Shown: in pieces, positions 24,564-34,446 of the stretch
Layout: each line of letters starts with the position of its first letter
How positions within the stretch are numbered: the stretch's first letter is position 1
From: a virus
Direction: 5' to 3' (one strand)
IMG/VR virus record: IMGVR_UViG_3300031951_000309
Coordinates: 1-45,713 of that record
Length of the DNA: 45,713 nt
Program-made: the position numbers and the translations under genes
Notes under the pieces: model-generated
What the model saw: only the letters and a program-made list of their open reading frames with translations
Told to the model about the DNA's origin: nothing
Databases searched by the model: none

Positions 24564-27231
24564 TGAACTCGAAGTGACAGATGAGGTTGGCCAGGCGGGC
24601 GTAGCCAGGCGAGTCATTGACCAGGCGTACACCCACATGGGTTCCGGACCCATTTGCCTGGATGCGACCCAGAGTAAATGTAGGCTGGCTGACAGTGGCG
24701 ACCAGATCTCGGGCGCCAGGGCTGACAGGATCCATTCCGATCTCGACCGCCCACTCACCCTCACAGGTCATATCAAGACCCATAAGGGTTTTCGTGTGCG
24801 CCGGCTTTCCGCCATCGAGATAAGGCAGAACAACCTCGACATTGGAGTCGTCGTAAGTGTCTCCATTGGGACCGCCATACACGTAGACGTTTTGGCCTTC
24901 CTTCGCATACACCTTTCCGTCCTTGGTAGTGAAGTCAGTGAAAGTCCGGCCAGGCTCATAGGTCGACCAGGCCGCGACCTGACTGCTGGGGAAGTATGAA
25001 AAGACGTAGATCTTATTACCGATGGCAATCCAGTAGCGTCCGTCGATAGGTTCAATGACGGCTGGGCATGCGGTTTTCTGGGCTTCAGACATGGTCGACA
25101 GGTCCTGCAAGATCAGGTTGTCGATCGGCGTCCCGACGTCGTTGACAACCGCGGCGTTAGAGCTGTCGCGCGCGCGCAAGGATCTGACTCCGGAGTCTGA
25201 AAGGTAGAATACGTCGATGTCACCTACGGACACGATGCTCTTTTGCCCGAGCGCGCCGGTATTAGAAAGCACCTGGCCTTGGCGGTTGTTGGCAGGGTCG
25301 GTGTCAATGGACCAGATCTGAACAGCTCGACGAGCAAAAGAAGCCACATTCCCCTGATAAAGAGCTACGCCGGTCAGCACCTCGTTGCCTCCGTTGTTAT
25401 TGGACATGTTGATGAAACCGGATCCAATCCCGTTGAGCGTCCAATTTGTGGGCTGGTTTACCCCCGAGAAGAACAGGCTAGATCCGCTTGTCACATGTGC
25501 CTTTGTCTTGTAGGTAAGAGCAGACGTAGGGGAAGTGCCCACGACACGCGCGCTACCCCAGTAGATCGGATTGGCTGGGTCGTCTTTAAGGGTCGCGATA
25601 AGCTGAACCTTAAATCCAGGCTGGAAGTATCCTCCGTTCTCGCCGAACGTATATCGAACAACCTGCTGTTGCGCCGGCGTGGTGTTTTTTCCGCCCGAGA
25701 ACGTGCTGTAGTTCGCGGTGGTGACATTGCCGGCCGTAGTGACAGCGATTGTTCGACCATTTGCCGAAGCACCTGATCCTGCGGGAGCTGTAAGAATGAC
25801 ACGGCCGTCCTCCACAGACGCCACGTAATCAGGGTTCGCGGTGAAGGAGTTAATCCTCTCTACCAGCTTGCTCATCGTGTCCGCATTTGAGAAGGCCCAT
25901 TTCACGTGGCTTGCGATCATCTCTACCCCATTGACCTTGACCGAGGTGATCTTGTTGCTGGTACCGCCAAGCATGGTTCCGAACTTGGCGATGAAGCGAC
26001 CAGGAGTGTAAGGGCTGGGCGCAATGGTCGCCGTGTCGATGAACTCGTGAATATGACTCACGCTTCCAGGGTCTGCCGCAAACTCGATCTCCACCAAACG
26101 GCCATTCAGTTCCGCGTGGTCATCAAGGTAATCTCCGTTGGTGTTCGGGACGAAGAGATAAAGATCGCATGCGTCCGTGCCAGACAACTGTCTGATCGTG
26201 AATGAAGCGGCGCCAACCGGCGTGTTGTTGAAGCCGGGCCTGTTTCGCGCGAAGTTTGTCAGGTAAAAGTTCAGGTTGAAACCAAGCCTGGGGCCGATGT
26301 TCCAGTTGGTGGGGGCGGCGGGGTTACTAGTGTCGGTGAAGCCTGCCCAGTTCCCAGGTTCGTCGATGGCTTTTTCTCCGTTGAAGTACACATTCATCAC
26401 GGCCGGCATCGGCTGGATGTCGCGAACCGACCTGGATGCCGTAGCCGGCGTACCGGCTGTACCGCCTGAGATCGCGAACCCACCCTTGGCCGGCGTCTCT
26501 GGGGTTCCGGTGATGAACGGAGTCACAGTAGCCGCCGAAACAGTCAATGGCCATTCTGCCGTCGCGCTACCCGTGAACTCGGTGCCAACAGGTCCGGTGA
26601 CGTCGATATACGCTCCGTTCGCAGTGTATCCTGTCGTGGCGTTCCATCCTGTCGTGGATGCACCAGAGGTGCCGCCCTTGATGTACCATGCAAGCGTGCT
26701 GGCAAAGTTATACCAGGATCCCTGCATCGTTGAACCATAGGACCAGCTCTTTGAAAGACCGATGACGAAGTCAGGAATGAACTCTCCATCCAAATATGGG
26801 ATGACATCTCCATTACTCCACTTGGCCAGCACGAACGTCTTGCCTCCGTATAGGGTGCTGTAGACGATGCCGGTAAGACTGGGTCCACCTCCAAGAGTGG
26901 GTCCAGGTCCGCCGAAGATTACGGACGGATGCTTCAGGTATCGAACAAAGAGTCCTCCGCCTGCCGAGAGCTCATTGTTGCCGGTGGAAGAGTTCCAGTC
27001 GTCCGTGAACGTATAGATCTTGTCGGACGTCGCCTGCAACCCATGGAGCGGACGATAGAAGACATTGGTGTTCAGCGGACCGATCGACACGAAAGCTTTT
27101 CGCTTCTCGATCTCTCCGCCGCGAGAGATGTGGGCGTTCTTCAGACTCTGAAGCGTGCCGGGACGCGCGGTCAGCGGATGACGCCTCGTGTCGAGGCCCG
27201 CGCTGAAGTTCTCGACGACAAGGTATGCCAT
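24550..27231 (-). CDS. Tail tubular protein B (gp12-like tail nozzle)
   Basis: An 893-residue structural protein. The N-terminus MAYLVVENFSAGLDTRRHP, then GTLQSLKNAHISRGGEIEKRKAF, is the signature start of podoviral tail nozzle proteins. The rest is beta-rich with many Gly/Ser/Thr/Asn residues, and the middle region (about 640-760) has VGDIDVFYLSDSGVRSLR, typical of the beta-propeller of this family. It follows tail tubular A by three bases and precedes the gp13-like gene. Builds the lower part of the short tail. Confidence 0.87.
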   Translation of the reverse strand: MAYLVVENFSAGLDTRRHPLTARPGTLQSLKNAHISRGGEIEKRKAFVSIGPLNTNVFYRPLHGLQATSDKIYTFTDDWNSSTGNNELSAGGGLFVRYLKHPSVIFGGPGPTLGGGPSLTGIVYSTLYGGKTFVLAKWSNGDVIPYLDGEFIPDFVIGLSKSWSYGSTMQGSWYNFASTLAWYIKGGTSGASTTGWNATTGYTANGAYIDVTGPVGTEFTGSATAEWPLTVSAATVTPFITGTPETPAKGGFAISGGTAGTPATASRSVRDIQPMPAVMNVYFNGEKAIDEPGNWAGFTDTSNPAAPTNWNIGPRLGFNLNFYLTNFARNRPGFNNTPVGAASFTIRQLSGTDACDLYLFVPNTNGDYLDDHAELNGRLVEIEFAADPGSVSHIHEFIDTATIAPSPYTPGRFIAKFGTMLGGTSNKITSVKVNGVEMIASHVKWAFSNADTMSKLVERINSFTANPDYVASVEDGRVILTAPAGSGASANGRTIAVTTAGNVTTANYSTFSGGKNTTPAQQQVVRYTFGENGGYFQPGFKVQLIATLKDDPANPIYWGSARVVGTSPTSALTYKTKAHVTSGSSLFFSGVNQPTNWTLNGIGSGFINMSNNNGGNEVLTGVALYQGNVASFARRAVQIWSIDTDPANNRQGQVLSNTGALGQKSIVSVGDIDVFYLSDSGVRSLRARDSSNAAVVNDVGTPIDNLILQDLSTMSEAQKTACPAVIEPIDGRYWIAIGNKIYVFSYFPSSQVAAWSTYEPGRTFTDFTTKDGKVYAKEGQNVYVYGGPNGDTYDDSNVEVVLPYLDGGKPAHTKTLMGLDMTCEGEWAVEIGMDPVSPGARDLVATVSQPTFTLGRIQANGSGTHVGVRLVNDSPGYARLANLICHFEFNESD

Positions 27232-27234
27232 GGA

Positions 27235-27933
27235 TCAGACTCGGTCGCTAGGGAGGATGCGGGCGCCGTTCATGCCACGTTCCTCGTAGGAGGGCATGCC
27301 CCCGCCGAGGGGGAACACGTCGGTCTTGATGCCCTGGCCCTTGAGCTTGACGTAAAGGGCCTGAGCCGCCTGAAGCTTGGCGCCGGCGTCTTCGGCCTTG
27401 GCCTTGGCCAGGAGCTCGGCCGCGGCGAACAGGACGATCAGGTTGTCGTCCAGGAGCGCGACGTCGGAGTCGGAGATCATCTTCGGGAGCCGGCGGATCG
27501 CCTTGAACCGAAGCACACACTCGTCGCTTGCCGGCATAGGCCAGACCTCGAACTGATTGCCCTCGTAGTGACGCCAGCGGGTGGGGGGATCTTCCTTCTC
27601 GCCATCCGTAGGATCGGAGGAGTTGTACTGCTCGACGCCGATGCCGTATTCCATAGGGCGCCAGGTGTCGCTGTACCGGACGTGCGTGCACGTGATCCGG
27701 TTGAAGTCGATGTCGTTGTCGAAGCCGTAGTAGCGTTGGCCGTTCAGGAGCGCCTCGTCGCGCTCGATGAAGGCGAACGGCCAGTCGAAGTCATTCCACA
27801 GTCGCTCCTGGGTCCGGTTGAGGATCTGCTTTAGCTGGGGCAGGGCGTTGACGCCCATACCGACGTTCGTGGAGGCGCCGATCTCGGCCCGTAGGGCGTC
27901 GACCAGCGCGGAGAGCTGGGTGCCTCGGGCCAT
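27235..27933 (-). CDS. Tail tubular protein A (gp11-like adaptor)
   Basis: A 232-residue protein. LPQLKQILNRTQERLWNDFDWPF near the N-terminus and RRLPKMISDSDVALLDDNLIVLFAAAELLAKAK near the C-terminus are characteristic of gp11/gp4-type adaptors that form the ring between portal and nozzle. Gene order (capsid, small protein, TTA, TTB) agrees. The ATG at 27933 follows the TAA of the upstream gene by three bases. Confidence 0.85.
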   Translation of the reverse strand: MARGTQLSALVDALRAEIGASTNVGMGVNALPQLKQILNRTQERLWNDFDWPFAFIERDEALLNGQRYYGFDNDIDFNRITCTHVRYSDTWRPMEYGIGVEQYNSSDPTDGEKEDPPTRWRHYEGNQFEVWPMPASDECVLRFKAIRRLPKMISDSDVALLDDNLIVLFAAAELLAKAKAEDAGAKLQAAQALYVKLKGQGIKTDVFPLGGGMPSYEERGMNGARILPSDRV

Positions 27934-27936
27934 CGG

Positions 27937-28236
27937 TTACTTCTTCTTGGAGGTTTCCACGGCCGGCTCTTCGACGCCGACTTCGGCCAGGCTGGTCGGG
28001 AGCTTGCTGACGACGCCCGGGAAGAGCTTGTCGATCAGGGGCGCGGTGTAGATCTGCTCCAGGCGGTCGCGCTCGACCTTGAGGTCGACCGGCGTGGTGC
28101 GTGTCTTCTTGATGTTGATCACCGCGTCATGTCCGTGGACGGACTTGATGACGGGGATCTCGGGGGCGCTGACTTCCTTGATCACAGTGTTTTCAAGGGA
28201 ACCGGCGAGTCGGATTTCAACGTTGGCGTATTCCAT
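27937..28236 (-). CDS. Conserved small protein between capsid and tail genes
   Basis: A 99-residue protein: VEIRLAGSLENTVIKEVSAPEIPVIKSVHG, with an HGHDAVINIK motif, then a DRLEQIYTAPLIDKLFPG helix and a Glu/Lys tail. The pattern 'API..I..vHG.DAV' recurs in small podophage genes at this location, but its function is unknown to me. It is the first gene after the capsid terminator. The ATG at 28236 follows GGACACCC and no SD, so it may have its own promoter in the gap or depend on terminator read-through. Confidence 0.65.
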   Translation of the reverse strand: MEYANVEIRLAGSLENTVIKEVSAPEIPVIKSVHGHDAVINIKKTRTTPVDLKVERDRLEQIYTAPLIDKLFPGVVSKLPTSLAEVGVEEPAVETSKKK

Positions 28237-28278
28237 GGGTGTCCGATCATCGTGCCCCAGGGCGCATTTGTTGCAAGC

Positions 28279-28310
28279 AAAAGGGGGTGGCTCCTTGCGG
28301 AACCACCCCC
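28279..28310 (-). terminator. Rho-independent terminator downstream of the capsid gene
   Basis: On the minus strand GGGGGTGG pairs with CCACCCCC (outer 8 pairs, 28303-28310 with 28283-28290) around a short GC-rich loop containing GCAA, followed by TTTT. It lies just past the capsid stop, in the only sizeable gap within the late operon. It probably reduces transcription of tail genes relative to capsid. Confidence 0.85.
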
Positions 28311-28330
28311 GAGGGAAGCCTCAGCTTCGG

Positions 28331-29374
28331 TTAGGCGGCTTCGTAGACGCCCGAGCCGTTGAACTGGGTGCCGACGAGACCGCCGGTCCAGGTCATGGCG
28401 CGGTAGAGCACGTACTGGTCGTGCGGGCGCGCCGGGCTGTGGGTCTTGTTCTCCTCGCCGTCCATGACGTAGAGGTTGATCTTCGACTCGTCGATGAAGT
28501 AAGCGCGGTTGGTGTAACCGAGGTCATCGAGGGTCGGATCGTAGACGAACTCACCGACGCCCTGCATGGTGATGCCGGCGAGACCGATGTCGGTCATGCC
28601 CTTGGCGAAGCCCTGCTGGGTGTAGGTACCCTTCGAGGTGATCTCGAGGTCGAGCTTCTCGAGGAAGCCGGAGCCGCAGAGGACCAGGGAGGGCTTGCCA
28701 CCGAAGCGGGTCAGCTGGCGGATCTCCTTGCGGAGGTACTCGCTGATCTTCTGCTGGCCGGAGACGTAGGCGATGGCGTTGGCGCCGACGGCGGCGCGGT
28801 TGCGCCACTTGGCGTTGGTCGCGCGGTCGATGCCGCCGACAGTGCCGGTGGTGGGATCGTCCGTGATCATCGACAGGATGCCGGGCACCTTCTTGGCGTC
28901 GGAGACGCCGTCGCGCCAGAGCATGTCGTTGAAGGAGCGAGCCCAGCCTTCGTTCATGTCCTTGAGCTTCTCGTCGAGCAGGCCGGTCAGGACAGTGACG
29001 TCGCGTTCGGAGTGCTTGGAGACGGACTCACCGGACGTGCTGTCGACGACGGACAGGCCGTCGTGCTTGAGCTCGGTCAGCGTCAGCGAGATACCAGCGT
29101 GGATTTCCTTCCACTGGTAAGAGGCGCGCTTGGTGTTGGCGGGATTGGCGTACGACACAGTGTCATTGTGCGTGAAGCCGGCGATGGCCGTCGTGTAGTC
29201 AAACACGACCGGCACAGTGATGTTACCCTTACCACCGGGGAAAGTCTTCTTCTTCTTGGACAGGGCCTTGAGAAGGGGCTTTTCCTGGATGGACTGGGCG
29301 AGCGCGCCACCCTTGATGTTGTAATCAAGAGCGGAGGCCGTGATGTTAGCGAGTTCCTGGGCGGTGAATGCCAT
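28331..29374 (-). CDS. Major capsid protein
   Basis: A 347-residue protein that would adopt the HK97 fold and form the icosahedral shell. KGNITVPVVFDYTTAIAGF, the E-loop-like YQWKEIHAGISLTLTELK segment, and C-terminal TNRAYFIDESKINLYVMDGEENKTHSPARPHDQYVLYRAMTW fit phage major capsid proteins, and it sits between scaffold and tail genes. The ATG at 29374 follows AACATACTCCC, an A/C-rich leader. A strong terminator immediately downstream is common for capsid genes. Confidence 0.88.
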   Translation of the reverse strand: MAFTAQELANITASALDYNIKGGALAQSIQEKPLLKALSKKKKTFPGGKGNITVPVVFDYTTAIAGFTHNDTVSYANPANTKRASYQWKEIHAGISLTLTELKHDGLSVVDSTSGESVSKHSERDVTVLTGLLDEKLKDMNEGWARSFNDMLWRDGVSDAKKVPGILSMITDDPTTGTVGGIDRATNAKWRNRAAVGANAIAYVSGQQKISEYLRKEIRQLTRFGGKPSLVLCGSGFLEKLDLEITSKGTYTQQGFAKGMTDIGLAGITMQGVGEFVYDPTLDDLGYTNRAYFIDESKINLYVMDGEENKTHSPARPHDQYVLYRAMTWTGGLVGTQFNGSGVYEAA

Positions 29375-29401
29375 GGGAGTATGTTCTGTTTTTTAGGTTT
29401 T

Positions 29402-30439
29402 TTAGCGGGATGCCAGCATGCCGCGCAGGACCGCTTCTTTCAGCGAGCTGGGCACGACAGTGGCGTTGGCGGACGACGTAGAGCTGGCGACATTGGACAC
29501 GGGCTGGCGCCGAGGCGCGAACCGAGCAAGACGTTCCCTGATAATGGAGTGGGCGCGCTCAACGAGCGCAAGAGCCTGCTCCGGGGTCGACGGCTGTTCG
29601 GCTGACAACATCAGCTTCACCTGGTCAGTCACCATCTCTTGTTTGGCGGACCAATCGGGATCCTTGATCTTCATCTGCTGTTCCCAACCAACCACCGCGG
29701 CATGGATCCCCTGGCGGGCCTGGAGGGCCTGCTGTTGGACGGCCTGGGCCTGTCGCTCTTCGGCCAGCTTCTGCTGGGCCTTGAGAGCGGCCAGCTCCTT
29801 GGCGGTGCCCTCGTCGATGAAGCCATCGCGGACCTTTTCGGAAATGTCCTCGGGCAACACCTCTCCTACGAGAGCGTCGAGCCTTGCCTTGTATTCGCTG
29901 ATCTTCTTGTGGGCCTCCGCCGGGTTGGTCTTCATTAGGGCCATGATCTGGAACCCCTCTGCTACCTCATCGGTGTTTAGCCCATTCGTCGACATGAAGT
30001 TGGTGATCTTCCGGTATTCTCCGGCGTCCAGGCGGTATGCATCCCGCTCTGCGACCACTTCCTTCCAGCGTGGGTGATTGTGGAACGGCAGTTTCTGATC
30101 TGCATCGGCGCCGGCCTTGTCCTTAGCCTTGTCGTCCAGACTGGGCTGAGGGGGCTTGGCTCCCGATGCGGAAGCTCCGTTGGTCTCCACGGGGGACGAA
30201 GCCGCGTCAGCCGCGGTCTTCTTCACGGCGCTTTTTACGGCGTCGAGTAGAGACGTTGGCTTCTTGTTAGCGTCCTGGTCGCCAGCCCCCGACGAAATGG
30301 GCGTGCTATCTTGTTTAGCGTCGGCCACCGCCGGCGTTTCGGCCGGGGTAGAAATGGGTTCGCTCGCCGGCGCGGAGGCCTGCGGCGTGTCGGAGATCGC
30401 TTCGGGTGCGACCTGGTCGTTGGTGTCGGTATCGGACAT
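29402..30439 (-). CDS. Scaffolding protein
   Basis: A 345-residue hydrophilic protein. The first 115 residues are Ala/Pro/Ser/Asp-rich and disordered; LPFHNHPRWKEVVAERDAYR follows, then helical coiled-coil sequence (AALKAQQKLAEERQAQAVQQQ) and a short basic C-terminus (RLARFAPRRQP). This composition and its place between portal and capsid identify a phage assembly scaffold. The ATG at 30439 follows CAATAACAACCG. Confidence 0.82.
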   Translation of the reverse strand: MSDTDTNDQVAPEAISDTPQASAPASEPISTPAETPAVADAKQDSTPISSGAGDQDANKKPTSLLDAVKSAVKKTAADAASSPVETNGASASGAKPPQPSLDDKAKDKAGADADQKLPFHNHPRWKEVVAERDAYRLDAGEYRKITNFMSTNGLNTDEVAEGFQIMALMKTNPAEAHKKISEYKARLDALVGEVLPEDISEKVRDGFIDEGTAKELAALKAQQKLAEERQAQAVQQQALQARQGIHAAVVGWEQQMKIKDPDWSAKQEMVTDQVKLMLSAEQPSTPEQALALVERAHSIIRERLARFAPRRQPVSNVASSTSSANATVVPSSLKEAVLRGMLASR

Positions 30440-30472
30440 CGGTTGTTATTGTATGTTAGGTGTTACTGAAAA

Positions 30473-32614
30473 TCAAACGTTTGCGCCAGGCACGCCGTTC
30501 GCGCGGATCTGGGCCGGCGAAGGAGGAGCGGTGGGGCCGTCGGTACCGGGAGGCACGCCGGGCGCCGGAGCGTTCATCGCGCCGGCTCCGCCCTGGAGGG
30601 ACGGATCGGACGCCGGATCGCCCATGCCGGACTGGGCCACTGACTTGGCGCTGTTCATGGCGACGATCGACTGGAGGCCGGATCCGATCGCTTCCTTGAC
30701 GTCCATGCCGTCGTCCAGGCGGCGGATCGCTTCGCGGGCCAGCCACTCAGGCGAGATACCAGGGATCTGGAGGAGGGTGGGCGCCAGGCGCTCGAAGTTC
30801 TGGATCTGGATCGCCTTGTTCGGGCGCCCGTTCGAGCCGGCTTCGACCTCAAGGTAGAGCTCCTGGGCGATCTCGCTTCCGGTAAGCTGGGGCCAGACAG
30901 CGCCAGGGCCGGCGATCTTCTTCACAGTCATCTCGTCCATCTCCAGGAGCAAGACCTGGCCGGTCGCTCGCGCGAGCTCGGAAAGGAAGTCTTCGATGTC
31001 GTCGACGTTCGACGAGAGACTGGACATTCGCGAGCCCTCGGCCACGGAGACCTCGGTCGCGGTAGATCCGCCGGTGCCGCCAAGGTTGGCCTCCTGGGAT
31101 CCGACAAGGCGCATCATGTCGTCCAGGAGCATGGACGTGTCGTAGAGCGCGGCGTCGATCGGGGAGTGCTGGATCGGCTGGAGGATCGAGTTGACCGCCT
31201 GGCCAGGGTTCAGGTTGTTAAGCCTGATCACCGCGTTGGCCGGGTGTGACTGGAGATTGATGATGTCCTTCTCAGACAGCGCGCCGTCGTACGTGGCGTA
31301 GGCCGGCCGGTTAGCGAAGCGGTGCTCTCGCAGGGACTGACGGGCGCGGTTATACTCGCGCTGTACGGGCATCAGCAGGCGTACGTCGGACGGGGGATAG
31401 ATGTCCTTGTCGGACTCGACCTCGTTGAAGATCAGCGTGAAGAAAGGCCAGAAACGCTCGAGCTCCAAGGCCGGCGCCGCGGGCTCCTTGAGGAACTCAT
31501 GGTATCCGTCTGCCACGACGTACACTAGTCCGTCCTTCTTCGAGTAGATCTCCCAGACGACGACGCTCTTGCGGTCATCGTCGCCGGCTCCGCCGTTCGG
31601 ATCCTGGTAGGCGGTGAAGGCCTTGCCGAGGTCGATCTTGTAGATCTCCTTCACCTCCTCGACGTCCAGGATGAACTCCTGGGCAACCCACTCGGCGCCG
31701 ACGAAGCCGTTCAGCTGACGGCACTTGGTGTCAGGGATGATGGTTGGCGAAAGGGGGAAGTCAAAAACGACGCCCTCGCGGACGATCACGTCCTGCTTTG
31801 ACTGAAGCTCCTTGAGCATCAGTCGTAGCTGTTCGACCTTCTTGTCGTCGTCGCCGTAGATCGCGTCCTGCTTGTCCGCGGCCAGGCGCTCGAGAAGGGT
31901 CAGCTGTTCGGTGATGTCGGTGATCTTCTCTACGTCCTCCGGACGCTTCTGCATCACGCGGTTATAGCCGAGCTTGAGGAAGCCGACGCCGGTCACGCAC
32001 GTGCGCCGGACCAGCTGTTTCATCTGGCCCTTGAAAGTGGGTTGCTGTTCCTGGATCTGGTGGTGCGCGACGATCTCCATGGTCTTCGCGACCTTGTCCA
32101 ACATCATGCGCTTGTCATATCCCTGCTTGATGTCCTGGACGAGCTGGAGCGCCATGGGATCCGGAGGCATGCCTACCTGTTCGGCGGCGGTCATGGCTGT
32201 CTGCACGCTCTGGACGGAAGACATCTCGCCGTCCCAGATCGCGAAGTCCAGGGTGTCGCGGCGCTTGGCCGTGAACTTGGGGTTCTTCGCGTACATCTGC
32301 GACACGCGTTGTGCGACGTGGCGCTGGATGATGTTGGCGACGTACCGGTCGTCAGTGTCGGAGCTCGACCACTGCTTGCCCATGTAGAAGTCCATGTCCT
32401 CGCGCATGCGATCGAACGGCTTCTTCCAGTGTTTCTTCGCGCGCAGTACCTTGTCGATCCAGTCCTTGACCAGGGCCGCGCGGGAAGGCTCCGGCTTCTC
32501 GACGTCGCGCTTGATCGTGGATCCCTGCTCTACAGGCATGCCCATGGCAGGTTGCATGGGGACTCCCGTCGGGGCCCCCGTCATCGGATCCATGCCGGCG
32601 AAGTCGCTTTCCAT
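30473..32614 (-). CDS. Portal protein
   Basis: A 713-residue protein that forms the dodecameric DNA channel at one capsid vertex. WKKPFDRMREDMDFYMGKQW, then YVANIIQRHVAQRVSQMYAKNP near residues 90-110 are typical of the P22/podoviral portal group; a long middle helix (KKVEQLRLMLKELQSKQD) and the DALYDTSMLLDDMMRLVG segment precede a Pro/Gly-rich disordered C-terminal 80 residues. It lies between the large terminase (15 bases upstream) and the scaffold. Confidence 0.88.
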   Translation of the reverse strand: MESDFAGMDPMTGAPTGVPMQPAMGMPVEQGSTIKRDVEKPEPSRAALVKDWIDKVLRAKKHWKKPFDRMREDMDFYMGKQWSSSDTDDRYVANIIQRHVAQRVSQMYAKNPKFTAKRRDTLDFAIWDGEMSSVQSVQTAMTAAEQVGMPPDPMALQLVQDIKQGYDKRMMLDKVAKTMEIVAHHQIQEQQPTFKGQMKQLVRRTCVTGVGFLKLGYNRVMQKRPEDVEKITDITEQLTLLERLAADKQDAIYGDDDKKVEQLRLMLKELQSKQDVIVREGVVFDFPLSPTIIPDTKCRQLNGFVGAEWVAQEFILDVEEVKEIYKIDLGKAFTAYQDPNGGAGDDDRKSVVVWEIYSKKDGLVYVVADGYHEFLKEPAAPALELERFWPFFTLIFNEVESDKDIYPPSDVRLLMPVQREYNRARQSLREHRFANRPAYATYDGALSEKDIINLQSHPANAVIRLNNLNPGQAVNSILQPIQHSPIDAALYDTSMLLDDMMRLVGSQEANLGGTGGSTATEVSVAEGSRMSSLSSNVDDIEDFLSELARATGQVLLLEMDEMTVKKIAGPGAVWPQLTGSEIAQELYLEVEAGSNGRPNKAIQIQNFERLAPTLLQIPGISPEWLAREAIRRLDDGMDVKEAIGSGLQSIVAMNSAKSVAQSGMGDPASDPSLQGGAGAMNAPAPGVPPGTDGPTAPPSPAQIRANGVPGANV

Positions 32615-32629
32615 TTCAGTCTTTTTTGT

Positions 32630-34222
32630 TCAGAAGCCACCCATCCGCAAGAGATTGCGCTGGGTCTCCTCCCACTTGGATGAAAGCTTGACCCATCCGA
32701 GCGTGCCGGTCTTCGGCATGGTGGGCTCCTTGATCACGGCCGGCGAAGCTCCGATCGCGCGTCCGAGGCCCATGCCCACGTGGGCCAGGGCGTCGACGAA
32801 GTCGTCGTGCCTGGCCGAGGGGAACTTGAGTAGCTCGGCCTCGGCTTCACCCCACCAGGGGGCGAACTTGGGGAAGTAGACCTTGCCCATGGCCATGCGG
32901 CCGCGGATCGCCTGGGCGCGGGTCTGCTTGTCCTTCACCGGCGTGACCTCCTCGACCACTGTGTAGACCCCTCGCTCCTGCTGGACCTTGCGCAGGAAAG
33001 GGCCGATCGACTTCGAGATGTGGCCGCGCTCGGCCCACCATACGGCCGGCCGGCGCCTTTCCATCAGCTCGACCATCCCCTCGATCACCTGGTCTGTCTC
33101 GGCCTTGCGCCACCAGACGTCCGGAAGGACCCAGATGTTGTCCTCCTCGTCCAGGCCGACCGGGAGCAGGCACGTCTTGTCCGCCTGCTGTGACGTCGAG
33201 ACGGCGTGGTCGCTCGCGACGTAGATCCGGAGGTTCTTCGGAAGCTCGTTAGGCTGGTAGAACTTGAGCCAGTCGCGCTTGAAGAAGTCGCCGTCGTCCG
33301 GCGTCGGGTTGCCTTGGTAGAGCGCGGAGAAGCCGGTCGGATCCTGGAGCTTGGCCTCGTTCAGGAACTCCAGGTCGAAACGCTCAGGCCATAGGGCCTC
33401 GCCAGGCTTGCGACCCATCGGGTCGTCGTGCACGGCGATCGCCGGCAGAGAGAGCACGCGCCACTTCTTCGCGAGCTCTTCGCGGTAGCACGGGTTCGTC
33501 GGATCCGTCAGCCGGCCGACCAGGTCGTCTTCGTGCCAGCGCGTCATGATGATGACGACGCGACCTCCAGGCATCAGGCGGGAGAATGCTTCCTGGGTGA
33601 ACCAGCTCCAGAGCTTGTCGCGCGCGGACTGAGAGTCGGCTTCCTCGCGTCCCTTGATCGGGTCGTCGATGATCATGAGGTCCGCACCTTTGCCGGTCAG
33701 ACCACCACCCACGCCGACGAACTGTCCGAGGCCACCTTCTTCGGTCTCGATCCGGTTCGCCGACGCGGAGCCCTGGCGGAGCTTGCAATTTGGGAACACC
33801 TGCTGGAAAGACGGGAGACGCATGATCTCGCGCACCTTGCGGCCGAAGCTCTCGGCGAGCTCGGCGTTGTACGTCGCGAACAGCACCTGGCGGTAAGGAT
33901 CTCGGCCCAGGAACCACGCCGGGAACCGGCGCGACGCGAGCTCTGACTTCCCGTGACGCGGAGGCATCGAGATGATCAGTCGCTGGTAGTGGCCTTTTTC
34001 CACCTCCTCGAGCGCCGCGCAGATCGTCTCGTGGTGCCGGACCGGCTCGTACATCGACTTCGTCGGATCGTCCGGATCTTTCGGATCCGGCATGGTCACC
34101 GACGTGAAGCCGAGCATTGACTCGCGCGCCTTCTTGATCGCGAGCAGTCGCCTGGCCGCGGTGAGCATGCGCTCCTGCTCGGCCAGATCTGCTTGCTCGG
34201 CGTTGGGTGCCTTGCGCGCCAT
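32630..34222 (-). CDS. terL: Terminase large subunit
   Basis: A 530-residue DNA packaging motor. The ATPase domain has Walker A PPRHGKSE near 86-93 and Walker B LMIIDDP near 183-189, with TRWHEDD as the coupling region. The nuclease domain has YVASDHAVS near 335-343 and ARHDDFVDALAHV near 471-483 with the metal-binding aspartates. The ATG at 34222 is chosen because it overlaps the stop of the preceding gene (TGATG) and begins the terminase homology; an upstream extension to 34567 is a shadow. The small subunit lies about 8 kb away in the early block. Confidence 0.93.
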   Translation of the reverse strand: MARKAPNAEQADLAEQERMLTAARRLLAIKKARESMLGFTSVTMPDPKDPDDPTKSMYEPVRHHETICAALEEVEKGHYQRLIISMPPRHGKSELASRRFPAWFLGRDPYRQVLFATYNAELAESFGRKVREIMRLPSFQQVFPNCKLRQGSASANRIETEEGGLGQFVGVGGGLTGKGADLMIIDDPIKGREEADSQSARDKLWSWFTQEAFSRLMPGGRVVIIMTRWHEDDLVGRLTDPTNPCYREELAKKWRVLSLPAIAVHDDPMGRKPGEALWPERFDLEFLNEAKLQDPTGFSALYQGNPTPDDGDFFKRDWLKFYQPNELPKNLRIYVASDHAVSTSQQADKTCLLPVGLDEEDNIWVLPDVWWRKAETDQVIEGMVELMERRRPAVWWAERGHISKSIGPFLRKVQQERGVYTVVEEVTPVKDKQTRAQAIRGRMAMGKVYFPKFAPWWGEAEAELLKFPSARHDDFVDALAHVGMGLGRAIGASPAVIKEPTMPKTGTLGWVKLSSKWEETQRNLLRMGGF

Positions 34223-34446
34223 CAAGAATCGGAAGGTACAACCTCCACCTTGACGAGCGGGCCGAGGTCGACGGGCATCTGCGGTTCGGAGAAGGTGACT
34301 TCGCAGACCATGCCTTCCTCCCTCTCGACGAAGCAAGCCCATTGAGAGCCGTCGAAGGACGGGAACAGGACAGGCAGAAACGGAGGAGGACATACGCTGG
34401 TGTCCATCTGCGTCATCAGGTGACGGATGCGATAGGTGATGCTCAT
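34222..34446 (-). CDS. Small protein between tail fibre and terminase, 74 residues
   Basis: It reads MSITYRIRHLMTQMDTSV, then a Pro-rich middle and GMVCEVTFSEPQMPVDLGPL. No family is recognised. It is supported by coupling on both sides: its ATG overlaps the fibre stop (ATGA) and its TGA overlaps the terminase ATG. It may be beta-rich; possibly a fibre chaperone or a packaging accessory, but nothing in the sequence decides. Confidence 0.6.
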   Translation of the reverse strand: MSITYRIRHLMTQMDTSVCPPPFLPVLFPSFDGSQWACFVEREEGMVCEVTFSEPQMPVDLGPLVKVEVVPSDS